A stretch of DNA of 55,768 nucleotides from Holophagaceae bacterium (GCA_017859955.1 JAFNAB010000002.1:1-55768); one strand, 5' to 3'; shown: positions 36,769 to 45,115, counted from the stretch's first letter. The notes: generated from the sequence alone by a model not told the origin. Made by a program: numbers and translations.

Positions 36769-37659
36769 ATGGATTGGCTCAACTATCACCACCTCTACTA
36801 CTTCTGGACCATTGCCCGGGAGGGCTCGGTGACGGGGGCGGCCAAGCTGCTTCATGTCTCCCAGAGTGCCCTGAGCACCCAGGTCCGGCAGCTGGAGGAT
36901 TCACTGGGGGAGCGGCTCTTCGAGCGTTCGGGGCGCAGGCTGGTCCTCACCGATTCCGGTCGTCTGGCCATGCGTTACGCCGAAGATATTTTCAGGCTGG
37001 GGGGGGAGTTCCAGAACGAGCTCAAAGGGCGACCCACGGGGCGGCCGCTGCGCCTGGTGGTGGGCATCTCGGATGTGCTACCCAAGCTCATGGTCCATCG
37101 GATCCTGCACCCCGCCCTGGAGCTTCCGGAGGCCCTGCGTCTGAGCTGCCGTGAGAGCGGGCTGGCCCCCCTGCTGGCAGCTCTCTTCGAGCACGAAGTG
37201 GATCTGGTGCTCTCCGACGCGCCCTATGTGCCCCTGGGGGGGCCCAGGGCCTTCAACCATCTCCTGGGGGAGTGCGGGGTGAGTTTCTTCGGGGAGGCTT
37301 CGCTGGCCCGACGCTTTCCCAAACCTTTCCCCGCCTGCCTGGACGGAGCCCCGGTGCTGCTGCCCGCCGAAGGGACGGCCCTGCGCCAATCCCTGGACCG
37401 TTGGTTCCAGCAGCAGGGCCTGGAGCCGGTCATCGCCGGGGATTTCGAGGACAGCGCCCTCATGAAGGCCTTCGGTGCGGCTGGCGAGGGCTTCTTCGGG
37501 GCCCCCTCCTCCATCGCGCAGGACGTGGTCCAGCGCTACCAGGTGCAGGTCACAGGGGATACTGAAGATGTCCGATTCAGGACCTTCGGGATCTCCACGG
37601 AGCGTCGGGTGTCCCATCCGGGCCTGACCGCGGTCCTGGGGGCGGTGCAGCCGATGTAG
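36769..37659 (+). CDS. LysR family transcriptional regulator, NhaR-like
   Basis: 296 aa. The N-terminal winged HTH is NYHHLYYFWTIAREGSVTGA, AKLLHVSQSALSTQVRQLED and GERLFERSGRRLVLTDSG, followed by a periplasmic-binding-like effector domain (RLVVGISDVLPKLMVHRIL). The NYHHLYYFW start is characteristic of NhaR-type activators, which respond to Na+ or other stresses. Its targets are unknown; the divergent HPF-htpX genes and itself are candidates given palindromes at the shared promoter. It converges with the TrmO-like gene with 3 bp between stops. Confidence 0.88.
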   Translation: MDWLNYHHLYYFWTIAREGSVTGAAKLLHVSQSALSTQVRQLEDSLGERLFERSGRRLVLTDSGRLAMRYAEDIFRLGGEFQNELKGRPTGRPLRLVVGISDVLPKLMVHRILHPALELPEALRLSCRESGLAPLLAALFEHEVDLVLSDAPYVPLGGPRAFNHLLGECGVSFFGEASLARRFPKPFPACLDGAPVLLPAEGTALRQSLDRWFQQQGLEPVIAGDFEDSALMKAFGAAGEGFFGAPSSIAQDVVQRYQVQVTGDTEDVRFRTFGISTERRVSHPGLTAVLGAVQPM

Positions 37660-37662
37660 GGA

Positions 37663-38145
37663 CTACTTGGTGTATCGCCTGCCCCGGGCTTCGACCTCCG
37701 CATCCGGCACCTGGTCGTTCCAGCCCCCCTTTGCCCCCTCAGGGATGTCGAAACGCGGGAAGAAGGGCTTGATATCCAGAACAGGGGTGCCATCCAGGAT
37801 GTCCACGTCCAGGAGGTCCAGGATCGCCCCCCGCCGCCCGGCCAGACGGACAATGCTGAGCCCGATGGGGTTGGGCCGGGAGGGGAAGCGGGTGGCGAAG
37901 ACGCCCCGGGGCGTGGGGTCCATGAAGGGCTTCACGATGAGGGGTCCCGACTCGGAGCGGTGAAGGTGGTAGATGAGGATGAGGTGCGAGAAACCCTCGA
38001 TGTCCTTCAGGCCTTCTTCCAGGTGCGGCAGGAGTTCCAGGGTGCCGGGGCAGCCCTGGGCGAAGAGGGGCTGGATGGGCGTGGCTTCGGGATCGGTGTG
38101 GGGGCTGCGGACGGTGCCGATGGGAGTCAGGGTGAGGGGTTTCAT
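37663..38145 (-). CDS. TrmO/TsaA-like protein (UPF0066)
   Basis: 160 aa. PIGTVRSPHTDPEATPIQP, GLKDIEGFSHLILIYHLHRS and the hallmark FATRFPSRPNPIGLSIVRL identify the TsaA-like beta-barrel family. E. coli TrmO uses SAM to methylate t6A37 of tRNA. Here it is the last gene of an operon with a Mol-type ABC importer and a cysteine desulfurase (4-bp overlap with the latter), and a second TrmO-like domain occurs at 42395-43249. That context suggests a metal- or sulfur-related rather than tRNA role (inference). Confidence 0.85.
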   Translation of the reverse strand: MKPLTLTPIGTVRSPHTDPEATPIQPLFAQGCPGTLELLPHLEEGLKDIEGFSHLILIYHLHRSESGPLIVKPFMDPTPRGVFATRFPSRPNPIGLSIVRLAGRRGAILDLLDVDILDGTPVLDIKPFFPRFDIPEGAKGGWNDQVPDAEVEARGRRYTK

Positions 38146-39266
38146 GCTCTGCCTTTCGCGAGGGTGCGGACGGCGGCCAGTGCGGCGGCGATGTCAGCCT
38201 CGGTCGTCGTGGGGCCGGGACTGAAGCGAATGGACCCCCGATCCAGAGTACCCAGGCTCCGATGGGCAAGCCAGGCGCAGTGCAGCCCTCCCCGGGCCGC
38301 AATGCTGAAGCGCCGGTCCAGTTCCCCGCAGGCCTGTGTGCAATCCCAGCCCACCAAATGGAAGGCCACAAGGCCCACCTGATCGGCGTCCGGCCCGGGG
38401 CCCAGGGCCTCCACACCGGGGATGCGGGCCAGCCCTTCCCGGAGCGCAGCTGTGCGCTCCCGCACTTCCTCGCGGGGCAGTCGGGCGGCGGCCGCGAGCC
38501 CAGCCAGCCCCGGCGTGTTTGGGGTCCCGCTCTCGTAGCGGTCCGGAGCGAAACGGGGCTGGTAGGGGCTTTCGGACTCGCTGCCCGTGCCGCCCTGCTG
38601 CAGTGGCTCCAGTTCCAGCCCGGGCCGGATGTAGAGGGCTCCCGTACCCTGGGGTCCGCGCAGTCCTTTGTGTCCCGGGAAGGCCAGGAGATCGATGGGG
38701 AGGGAGTCTACATTGATGGGAAGGTGGCCGACGGACTGGGCGCCGTCCACCAGGAAGGGGATGTCCCTCTGTCGGGCCAGGGCCCCCAGTTCTGCGATGG
38801 GCTGCAGGGCACCGTTCACATTGGAGGCGTGGCAGGCCACGACCAGGCGGGTCTCCGCCTTCAGGGCCTTCTGGAGGGTCAGGGGGCTCATGCGCCCGTG
38901 GCGGTCCCCCTCGGCCACCGTGAAGGTGACGCCGATGGACTCCAGGGCCTTGAGGGGGCGGAGGACCGCATGGTGCTCCAGGGGAGAGATGACGGCGTGA
39001 TCGCCGGGCCTGAGTATGCCCTTGATGGCCAGGTTGAGGGCCTCCGTCGCGCCGGAGGTGAATGCAATGGAGCCCGGGTCAGGGGCACCAAGGAGATCCG
39101 CCAGGGCTTCCCGGCATCCAAAAACCAGTTCGTCGGCGGCCGTCGCCATCCGGTGTCCACTGCGGCCTGGGCTGGCGCTTTGTTCCAGGGCCCGGGTCAT
39201 GGCCTCAATCACGGGCTGGGGCTTGGGCCATGAGGTGGCTGCATTATCCAGGTAGATAAGGGGCAT
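38142..39266 (-). CDS. Cysteine desulfurase family protein (class V aminotransferase)
   Basis: 374 aa. MPLIYLDNAATSWPKPQPVI at the start, SGATEALNLAIKGI, SPLEHHAVLRPL, VDGAQSVGH and PLP-binding Lys in LLAFPGHKGLRGPQGTGAL. The catalytic Cys is in IAARGGLHCAW. These enzymes remove sulfur (or selenium) from cysteine (selenocysteine) as a persulfide. The gene overlaps the upstream DUF3343 gene by 23 bp. The pair probably passes sulfur or selenium between them. Confidence 0.92.
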   Translation of the reverse strand: MPLIYLDNAATSWPKPQPVIEAMTRALEQSASPGRSGHRMATAADELVFGCREALADLLGAPDPGSIAFTSGATEALNLAIKGILRPGDHAVISPLEHHAVLRPLKALESIGVTFTVAEGDRHGRMSPLTLQKALKAETRLVVACHASNVNGALQPIAELGALARQRDIPFLVDGAQSVGHLPINVDSLPIDLLAFPGHKGLRGPQGTGALYIRPGLELEPLQQGGTGSESESPYQPRFAPDRYESGTPNTPGLAGLAAAARLPREEVRERTAALREGLARIPGVEALGPGPDADQVGLVAFHLVGWDCTQACGELDRRFSIAARGGLHCAWLAHRSLGTLDRGSIRFSPGPTTTEADIAAALAAVRTLAKGRA

Positions 39267-39519
39267 AGCTGAGGCTTCCGTCCTGCTGCCGTTCATAGTG
39301 GACGCCCTTGGGCTCGATGCCCAGGCCCCCAGCGGCATCCAGGACAAGGGGCAGGGTGAGGGGGGTGCAGCGGATGGAAACACTGCATCCCCCCGTGGAA
39401 ATGCAGTGGGGAGACCGTTCGATCTCGTAGTAGGCGCCATCCGCCTCCAGGATCCGCTTGACGCGCTTCACCTGGCTCATGGCGGCGAAGACCACCAGCA
39501 GGGCGACCTCGCTGCTCAT
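39244..39519 (-). CDS. DUF3343 putative Se/S carrier protein
   Basis: 91 aa. VALLVVFAAMSQVKRVKRIL and HCISTGGCSVSIRCTPLT match the DUF3343 (Se/S carrier-like) family of small proteins with conserved cysteines, here C38, C43 or so and C50. The family often accompanies cysteine desulfurase and YedF-like proteins. The gene overlaps the binding-protein gene upstream (4 bp) and the desulfurase downstream (23 bp). The role in this operon is unknown, perhaps sulfuration of a Mo or W species or cofactor. Confidence 0.8.
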   Translation of the reverse strand: MSSEVALLVVFAAMSQVKRVKRILEADGAYYEIERSPHCISTGGCSVSIRCTPLTLPLVLDAAGGLGIEPKGVHYERQQDGSLSYAPYLPG

Positions 39520-40541
39520 TTCCGGTAGATCACTTGCTGCATCTGGGCGTCCGTCACCTGGATCCCCAGGAAGAGACCATAGAACTGCCTGGCCTCCTTC
39601 ACGATATCAATGGGGTAGTCCTTCGGGTAGAGGCTGTGCATCAGCCACTGGATGCCCAGGATGCGCATGAAGGAGGGCGGTCGGTCGAACCAGTTGAAAG
39701 GGGTGCGGGGGATCAGGTAGATCCGGCCTTCCTTCACCGCCTTGACACGCTGCCATGCCGGGTCGGACCAGACCCGGTCATAGAAGGCCTTCTCCTGCAC
39801 CAGGAGGACATCGGGGTTGTAGACCATGACCTGCTCGAGGGAGATCTTCTCCATGCCCATGTGGCTGGTGCTGTGGCAACGATGGACATTGCAGTCTCCG
39901 GCGAGCTTGAGGAGTTCGACGTGGAGTGAGTCGTTGCACTCGGTGGACAGGCCATCCATACCCTCGGCGTAATAGACCTTGGGGCGTCTGGCTTGGGGGA
40001 CGCGGCTCACGGCGGCCCGGACGCCATCCAGGGTCTTCTGGGTGTAGACGGCCAGGCGCTCACAGCGTTGCTCCCGACCCAGGAGCCGTCCCATGAATCG
40101 GAAAACCGCCGGGTAGCCCGCCACATTGTCGAGGATGGCGGTCACGCCGGGGATGCCGAACTTCTGGAGGGACTCGTCCGAGTCCTTGGTGAAGGATCGA
40201 TCACTCTCGGCCCAGAGCAGGAGGAGGTCCGGCCTGCTCCTGAGCAGTACTTCAAGGTTCGTGTTGGCGCCGCCTCCGAATCGGCCACCGATGACCGGCA
40301 GGTTATGGACTGCTGGATTCAGGAATGGCTTGTCCGCCTCCTTCAGCGGGAAGATCAGACCTGACATCAGATCCGGGGCCACGGCGTGGAGCATGTAGGA
40401 ACCGTAGGGTGTGGGGGCATAGATCCGGCGGATCTGTCGGGGGACCTGAACGGTCCGGCCCGTCATATCCACGATGGGCCGGGTCTGGGCCTGGATGGCG
40501 ACACAGGCACTCAGGAGAAATAGGGAGGCGGCAAGACGCAT
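39516..40541 (-). CDS. FecB/BtuF-type periplasmic binding protein of a Mol-like importer
   Basis: 341 aa. The signal peptide MRLAASLFLLSACVAIQAQ is followed by IVDMTGRTVQVPRQIRRIYA, LLRSRPDLLLLW, YAEGMDGLSTECND, YNPDVLLVQEKAF and WQRVKAVKEGRIYLIP. This is the class III fold used for iron-siderophores, cobalamin and, in Haemophilus MolA, molybdate/tungstate. An unusual Cys/His cluster (C217, H220, C222, H223, H227) is present. GACAGGAG lies before ATG 40541. The ModE-like box upstream of the permease gene favours molybdate/tungstate or a Mo complex as ligand. Confidence 0.85.
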   Translation of the reverse strand: MRLAASLFLLSACVAIQAQTRPIVDMTGRTVQVPRQIRRIYAPTPYGSYMLHAVAPDLMSGLIFPLKEADKPFLNPAVHNLPVIGGRFGGGANTNLEVLLRSRPDLLLLWAESDRSFTKDSDESLQKFGIPGVTAILDNVAGYPAVFRFMGRLLGREQRCERLAVYTQKTLDGVRAAVSRVPQARRPKVYYAEGMDGLSTECNDSLHVELLKLAGDCNVHRCHSTSHMGMEKISLEQVMVYNPDVLLVQEKAFYDRVWSDPAWQRVKAVKEGRIYLIPRTPFNWFDRPPSFMRILGIQWLMHSLYPKDYPIDIVKEARQFYGLFLGIQVTDAQMQQVIYRK

Positions 40542-40551
40542 GGGGCTCCTG

Positions 40552-41337
40552 TCAGCAGGCAATGGGTTTGAGGCGCAGGGCGGGCACACAGACCCGGACC
40601 CCCCCCTGGACATCGAAGAGGCGGACGTCCACGCCGTAGATCTCTTCCAGGCTCTGGGGACTGATGGCGTCAGCACTGCCATCCCGCAGGACGCGTCCCT
40701 GGTTGATCATCACGACCCGGTCGGCCACCGAGAGGGCGTGATCCGGATGGTGGGTGGAGAAGATGAAACCGAATCCGTCCTGGGCCAGGGTCTGCAGGCG
40801 CTCCAGCAAGCGGATCTGGTTGCCGTAGTCGAGGCCGTTGGTGGGTTCATCCATGATGAAAAGCTGCGCACCCTGGGTCATGGCCCGGGCGATGAGGGCC
40901 AGTTGGCGCTCCCCACCACTGACCTGGGTGTAGGGGCGCTGGGCCAGGTGTAGGATGCCCAGGCGATCCATGGCCTCGTGGGCCTCAGCCAAGTCCCGCC
41001 GGGAATAGGGGCTGAAGAAGGAGGCGTGGGGCATCCGCCCCATGAGCACCACGTCCTCGACCTTGTACGCGAAGGCCTCCCGATGGATCTGGGGGACGTA
41101 GGCCATCCGCTGGGCCACCTCCCGGTGCCCCATGCCGCTCAGCTCCCTGCCGTCCAGCAGGACTTCGCCCTTGCTGGGTTTCAGGAGCCCCAGGAGCAGC
41201 TTGAGCAGGGTGGTCTTGCCGCTGCCATTGGGTCCCAGCAGGGCCGTGACTCCCCCCTGGAACTCGAGTTCCACCTCGGCAAGGACTGGCTTGTGCTGAT
41301 AGGAAAAGCAGAGCTTACGGGCCGCCAGGGTTGCCAT
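40552..41337 (-). CDS. FecE/BtuD-type ABC transporter ATPase
   Basis: 261 aa from the ATG at 41337 (an ATG at 41346 is possible). Walker A is LLGPNGSGKTTLLKLLLG, signature VSGGERQLALIARAM, Walker B LFIMDEPTNGLD, and H-loop FSTHHPDHAL. It powers the type II importer formed with the preceding FecCD permease. The start codon overlaps the permease stop (ATGA); the binding-protein gene follows 10 bp downstream. Confidence 0.93.
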   Translation of the reverse strand: MATLAARKLCFSYQHKPVLAEVELEFQGGVTALLGPNGSGKTTLLKLLLGLLKPSKGEVLLDGRELSGMGHREVAQRMAYVPQIHREAFAYKVEDVVLMGRMPHASFFSPYSRRDLAEAHEAMDRLGILHLAQRPYTQVSGGERQLALIARAMTQGAQLFIMDEPTNGLDYGNQIRLLERLQTLAQDGFGFIFSTHHPDHALSVADRVVMINQGRVLRDGSADAISPQSLEEIYGVDVRLFDVQGGVRVCVPALRLKPIAC

Positions 41338-42347
41338 CACTGCCATCCTTTCCGGGCGTTCTTCATGACCAGCATGAAGAAGGGGATGCCCACGAGGGAG
41401 GTGACGATGCCAATGGGCACTTCCACCGTGAAGAGGGTCCGGGAGAGATCATCCACCAGCAGGAGGTAGCTGGCCCCGAGGAGGGCGGAGACTGGAAGCA
41501 GGGTCTCGTTGTTGGGGCCGATGAGCATCCGGGCGGTGTGGGGGATGATGAGGCCCACCCACCCGATGATCCCCCCCAGGACCACTGTCAGGGTGCTGAT
41601 CAGGGTGGCCAGGAGGATCACGAGGGCCCGGATCCACTCGACATGGACCCCCAGACTGCGGGCTTCCTCGTCTCCCATGCTGAGGGCGTTGAGCTGGCGC
41701 GACAGGAGCAGAAGCCCCAGGATGCCCAGGAGGATGGGCACCCCCATGCGCAGGATGGTGCTGCGGTCCGCCAGGGTGAGGTTGCCCATGAGCCAGAAGG
41801 TAATGTTGGGGAGCTGGGTGTAGGGGTCGGCCAGGGTCTTGACGATGGAGACCAGGGCCGTGAAGAAGGCTCCACTGATGATGCCCCCCAGAACCAGCAT
41901 GAGGGTGCTGCGCACCTGATAGATCCGGGCGATGAAGAGGGAGAGGCCAACCGCAGCCACGCCCCCCAGAAAGGTGGCGGCCTGGATGGCGAACCAGCTC
42001 TTGAGGAAGACCATGCCCAGGGCTGCCCCGAAGGAGGCGCCAGCCAGCACCCCCAGGAGGCCAGGAGAGACCAGGGGGTTCACGAAGAGGGCCTGGTAGG
42101 AGGCACCGGAGACCGAGAGGGCCCCTCCGACGAGACAGGCGTTCAGGATCCGGGGCAGACGGATCTGGAGGACGATGTTCTCCAGCAGGGGCAGACGGTC
42201 AGGCTGGACATGCCCCAGGCCCACACTCTTCCAGGCCAGGAAGGCCGCCACCTCCCCTATGGGAAGGGGAAACTTCCCGAGGGAAAGCGAAACCAGGGCG
42301 ACCACCGCCAGCAGGATAAAGAAGAGCAGGATGGGCAGAGGCTTCAT
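41337..42347 (-). CDS. FecCD-family ABC transporter permease
   Basis: 336 aa, about ten TM helices. LPRILNACLVGGALSVSGASYQALFVNPLVSPGLLGVLAGASFGAAL is spread over the family core (given in parts: LPRILNACLVGGALSVSG; YQALFVNPLVSPGLLGV). Also PNITFWLMGNLTLADRS and GIIGWVGLIIPHTARMLIG. These transporters take up siderophores, B12, or molybdate/tungstate (HI1471-like MolB). It is first gene of a six-gene minus-strand operon. A ModE-like box and a good promoter lie in the 47-bp gap directly upstream. Confidence 0.93.
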   Translation of the reverse strand: MKPLPILLFFILLAVVALVSLSLGKFPLPIGEVAAFLAWKSVGLGHVQPDRLPLLENIVLQIRLPRILNACLVGGALSVSGASYQALFVNPLVSPGLLGVLAGASFGAALGMVFLKSWFAIQAATFLGGVAAVGLSLFIARIYQVRSTLMLVLGGIISGAFFTALVSIVKTLADPYTQLPNITFWLMGNLTLADRSTILRMGVPILLGILGLLLLSRQLNALSMGDEEARSLGVHVEWIRALVILLATLISTLTVVLGGIIGWVGLIIPHTARMLIGPNNETLLPVSALLGASYLLLVDDLSRTLFTVEVPIGIVTSLVGIPFFMLVMKNARKGWQ

Positions 42348-42358
42348 GAGGCGGCTTT

Positions 42359-42390
42359 CGTAGTATTTGCTTGGATATAACGATTTTCAA
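42359..42390 (-). promoter_or_regulatory. Promoter with ModE-like box A for the Mol-type importer operon
   Basis: The box is at 42359-42382 (plus strand: CGTAGTAT, 8-bp spacer, ATATAACG). Read on the minus strand, a -35 TTGAAA at 42385-42390 and a -10 AATACT at 42362-42367 are 17 bp apart, so the box covers the core promoter. It ends 12 bp before the permease ATG, implying a very short leader. Repression by metal-bound ModE is inferred. Confidence 0.65.
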
Positions 42391-42394
42391 AAAA

Positions 42395-43249
42395 TCAAGC
42401 CTGGGGCTCGACTGCCCTTAGCTCTGCGAAAAGGCGTTCATCCGGCATGGTCAGGACTTCGTCGGCCCCCTGGTAGAGGTGCTCCTGGAGGCTGATCTCC
42501 ACGGTCCGGTCGCCGTGTCGCAGGCGCAGACGCCAATCCGTCATGGGCTTGATCTTCTCCGCGAAGTCCATGGTGTGCCGCAGCACGGTGCAGCCCGTGA
42601 CGCCTTCGATGCCCTGGGCGAAGAAATTGCCACCCACCACTTCTGCATGGTCAGCTTCCCCCCGGTTGATCCCCAGTTCCTTCAGGGCCCGGAGTCCCGT
42701 GCGCAGACCCAGGGTGAGCCCCACGTTCATGGTGTCCCAGTGGAAGGTCTTGGAGGTGATGTCGAGGTCGTGGGAGGCGCACCAGTGCAGGGGGGCCGAG
42801 GCATTGGGGAAGCTGTCGTAGCGGGCCAAGTAGATCTTGATATCCAGCACTGCGGTGCCGTCAAAGGCGTCCAGGCCCCGGACGAAGAGACGATTGCCTT
42901 CCTTGCGGACCAGTTCGCAGACGCAGGTGCCGATGCCGGAGGGACGGGCCGGTGCCCGGGTCGTATAGATGCCCTTGCATGAGGGCTCCCCGGATAGGGG
43001 CATGGTGAGCATCTGGGCGTCGGAATCGGCCCAGCCCACGGCCTGTTGCCACTCCTTCCGGCGATGCTGGTGGTAGTAGACGTAGAGATGGGAGAAGTGT
43101 TCAAGGCCCGTGAGGCCCAGCTCCAGGTCCTCCCGGATATAGATCTCCTTGATGTCCTCGTAGTTGGTCTTCTGGCTGAAGTCGTTGAAGTCGGTCACCA
43201 CTACGCCGATGGGGCGGATGGATACAAGCTCTTGGGGGACTTGGGGCAT
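42395..43249 (-). CDS. TrmO-like / FmdE-like fusion protein
   Basis: 284 aa. Residues 8-148 are TsaA/TrmO-like: RPIGVVVTDFNDFSQ, TGLEHFSHLYVYYHQH, YTTRAPARPSGIGTCVCELV, DIKIYLARYDSFP. Residues 160-255 resemble FmdE (molybdenum formylmethanofuran dehydrogenase subunit E): MNVGLTLGLRTGLRALKELG, VVGGNFFAQGIEGVTGCT. The FmdE metal motif HxHxC is replaced (FHWDTMN), although H170 and C220 remain. In the TrmO part RPNPIG is altered to RPSGIG. No enzymatic role can be assigned. It lies between two ModE-like boxes, in the middle of the Mo island. Confidence 0.75.
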   Translation of the reverse strand: MPQVPQELVSIRPIGVVVTDFNDFSQKTNYEDIKEIYIREDLELGLTGLEHFSHLYVYYHQHRRKEWQQAVGWADSDAQMLTMPLSGEPSCKGIYTTRAPARPSGIGTCVCELVRKEGNRLFVRGLDAFDGTAVLDIKIYLARYDSFPNASAPLHWCASHDLDITSKTFHWDTMNVGLTLGLRTGLRALKELGINRGEADHAEVVGGNFFAQGIEGVTGCTVLRHTMDFAEKIKPMTDWRLRLRHGDRTVEISLQEHLYQGADEVLTMPDERLFAELRAVEPQA

Positions 43250-43285
43250 GGGATACCTTTCGTTGGAGTGGTCAGGAATGGGTAA

Positions 43286-43309
43286 CGTTATATTTGTATT
43301 TATATTTCG
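43286..43309 (-). promoter_or_regulatory. ModE-like box B upstream of the TrmO-FmdE fusion gene
   Basis: CGTTATAT, 8-bp spacer TTGTATTT, ATATTTCG. It lies 37 bp upstream of the fusion gene's ATG, in an AT-rich 100-bp gap after modC. The left half matches the consensus exactly, the right half 6 of 8. Confidence 0.65.
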
Positions 43310-43349
43310 ATGGATAAAAAAACCTAACCTAAGGCCTTCGCGTGGGGTG

Positions 43350-44420
43350 CTATTCCAGGAGTGCTACCGACTTGACTTGGGCGAAGATCGAATGGCCCGG
43401 TTGAATGTCCAGGGTGAAGGCGGAGCGTTGGGTGAGGCGTGCCAGGAGGACCGAGCCCCCCACCTTCAGTCGCACCAGGGTCAGGCCTGGATGGTCATCC
43501 GGGGCCATGGCTTCCACCACGGCCGGGAGGACATTCTGGATGCTGGTGTGTTCGTAGTGTTGAAGGGCCAGGCTGACATCCCGGGCCAGGACCCGCACCC
43601 GGACAGAGTGCCCGGGGGTCAGTCCGGAATCCCGGGTCCAGAGGCTGCCTCCGGGGAAGTTCAGACGGGCAAGGTGCCAAGTGGGGTCGAGTTCGGCCAC
43701 GGTTGCCTCCAGTACTACGCCGGCATCCTCCCCCAGGTGGATGGGGAGGTCCAGGCGGGCCAGTATCTCTCCAAGGGGACCCTGGGCCACAGTCCGGCCA
43801 GACTCCATGACGACCAGATGGTCCGCCAGGCGTGCCACCTCGTCGGGGGAATGGCTGACGTAGAGGACGGGAATATCGAGGTGCTCGTGGAGGCGCTCGA
43901 GGTAGGGCAGGATCTCCTGTTTTCTTGCCAGATCCAGGGCGGCGAGGGGCTCGTCCATGAGGAGGAGTCGCGGACTCACCGCCAGGGCTCTGGCGATGGC
44001 GACACGTTGACGTTCCCCCCCGGAGAGCTTGTCCGGTTTGCGGTCCATCAGGTGGCCGATGCCCAGCAGGTCCACCGCCTGTTCCAGGCCGACCCGGTGC
44101 TCCTGCTGGGTGCGCTTTCGGCCATAGTTCAGGTTGCCAAGCACACTGAGGTGGGGGAAGAGGCTGGCTTCCTGGAAGACGTAGCCCAGGGGGCGCCGAT
44201 GGGTCGGAAGGAAGCGGTTGGCATCCTGCCAGACCTCTCCATTGACGGAAAGGGAGCCCTCAGTCCGCTCCAGCCCGGCAATGCAGCGGAGCAGGGTGGT
44301 CTTGCCCGAACCTGAATGCCCGAAGATGGCCGTGACTCCCCGATGGGGAAGGCTCAGATCGACGTCCAGGCAGAAGTCGCCGAGGGGTTTGGTGAAGCGG
44401 GCCAGGATCTGTCCGGTCAT
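43350..44420 (-). CDS. modC: Molybdate ABC transporter ATP-binding protein ModC
   Basis: 356 aa. Walker A IFGHSGSGKTTLLRCIAG, FQEASLFPHLSVLGNLNYG, signature LSGGERQRVAIARALAVSPRLLLMDEPLAALD (in parts) and H-loop YVSHSPDEVARLADH. A C-terminal Mop/TOBE domain (about 290-355, SIQNVLPAVVEAMAPDDHPG, LLARLTQRSAFTLDIQPG) binds molybdate and regulates transport. It overlaps modB by 4 bp. The TRT of the short Mop core is less typical than in ModE here, but operon context makes the assignment firm. Confidence 0.96.
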   Translation of the reverse strand: MTGQILARFTKPLGDFCLDVDLSLPHRGVTAIFGHSGSGKTTLLRCIAGLERTEGSLSVNGEVWQDANRFLPTHRRPLGYVFQEASLFPHLSVLGNLNYGRKRTQQEHRVGLEQAVDLLGIGHLMDRKPDKLSGGERQRVAIARALAVSPRLLLMDEPLAALDLARKQEILPYLERLHEHLDIPVLYVSHSPDEVARLADHLVVMESGRTVAQGPLGEILARLDLPIHLGEDAGVVLEATVAELDPTWHLARLNFPGGSLWTRDSGLTPGHSVRVRVLARDVSLALQHYEHTSIQNVLPAVVEAMAPDDHPGLTLVRLKVGGSVLLARLTQRSAFTLDIQPGHSIFAQVKSVALLE

Positions 44421-45100
44421 ACCTTGCTCCAGGCGGAGACTGAACGTCGGGTGTAGAGCACCAGGAGCACCAGGAAGGAAAGGCCGACCAGCACCAGGGC
44501 GAGGTGATGGGCCTGGGCGTACTGCATGGCGTCCACATAGTCATAGATCTGGACCGAGGCGACCCGGGTGGCGCCCGGCAGGTTGCCGCCGATCATGAGG
44601 ACTACGCCGAATTCTCCGACGGTGTGAGCGAAGGTCAGCACGCCCGCGGTCAGGAAGCCACGCCTGGCCAGGGGCAGAGCTACGGTGAAGAACCGGTCCC
44701 ACGGCCCTGCGCCCAGGGTGGCAGCCACTTCCAGCGGGCGCTCCCCGATACCTTCGAAGGCGGCCTGGAGGGGCTGAATCATGAAGGGAGTCGAATAGAA
44801 AGCCGATGCGAGGACCAGCCCCCAGAAGGAGAATGGGAGCGCAGAGATTTCGAGCCACTGGGTGAGGCGGCCCACGGGTCCCTGGGGTCCCAGGGCCAGC
44901 AGAAGGTAGAAGCCCAGCACCGAGGGGGGGAGTACCAGTGGCAGGGCAACGATCGAGGCCAGGGGACCCTTGACCCAGGATTTCGTGCGGGCGAGCCACC
45001 AGGCCACCGGGGTTCCCACCAGGAGGAGAATCGCCGTCGTGGTGCCCGCCAGTCTGGCGGTGAGAATTAGGGCCTGGACGTCTTCTTGGGTCAGGAACAT
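44417..45100 (-). CDS. modB: Molybdate ABC transporter permease ModB
   Basis: 227 aa, five to six TM helices. It shows LILTARLAGTTTAILLLVGT, VALPLVLPPSVLGFYLLLAL, FYSTPFMIQPLQAAFEGIGE (the EAA-like loop follows: LEVAATLGAGPWDRF) and GEFGVVLMIGGNLPGATRVA. These are the conserved features of ModB, which forms the membrane channel for MoO4(2-). It starts 15 bp after modA and overlaps modC. Confidence 0.96.
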   Translation of the reverse strand: MFLTQEDVQALILTARLAGTTTAILLLVGTPVAWWLARTKSWVKGPLASIVALPLVLPPSVLGFYLLLALGPQGPVGRLTQWLEISALPFSFWGLVLASAFYSTPFMIQPLQAAFEGIGERPLEVAATLGAGPWDRFFTVALPLARRGFLTAGVLTFAHTVGEFGVVLMIGGNLPGATRVASVQIYDYVDAMQYAQAHHLALVLVGLSFLVLLVLYTRRSVSAWSKV

Positions 45101-45115
45101 GGGGAATCTCTAGGG

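Noticed and set aside
39244..39519. Selenium metabolism role for the DUF3343/cysteine desulfurase pair
   Set aside because: No selD, selA/B/C or YedF gene is visible nearby; only the family name suggests selenium, so I left the role open.
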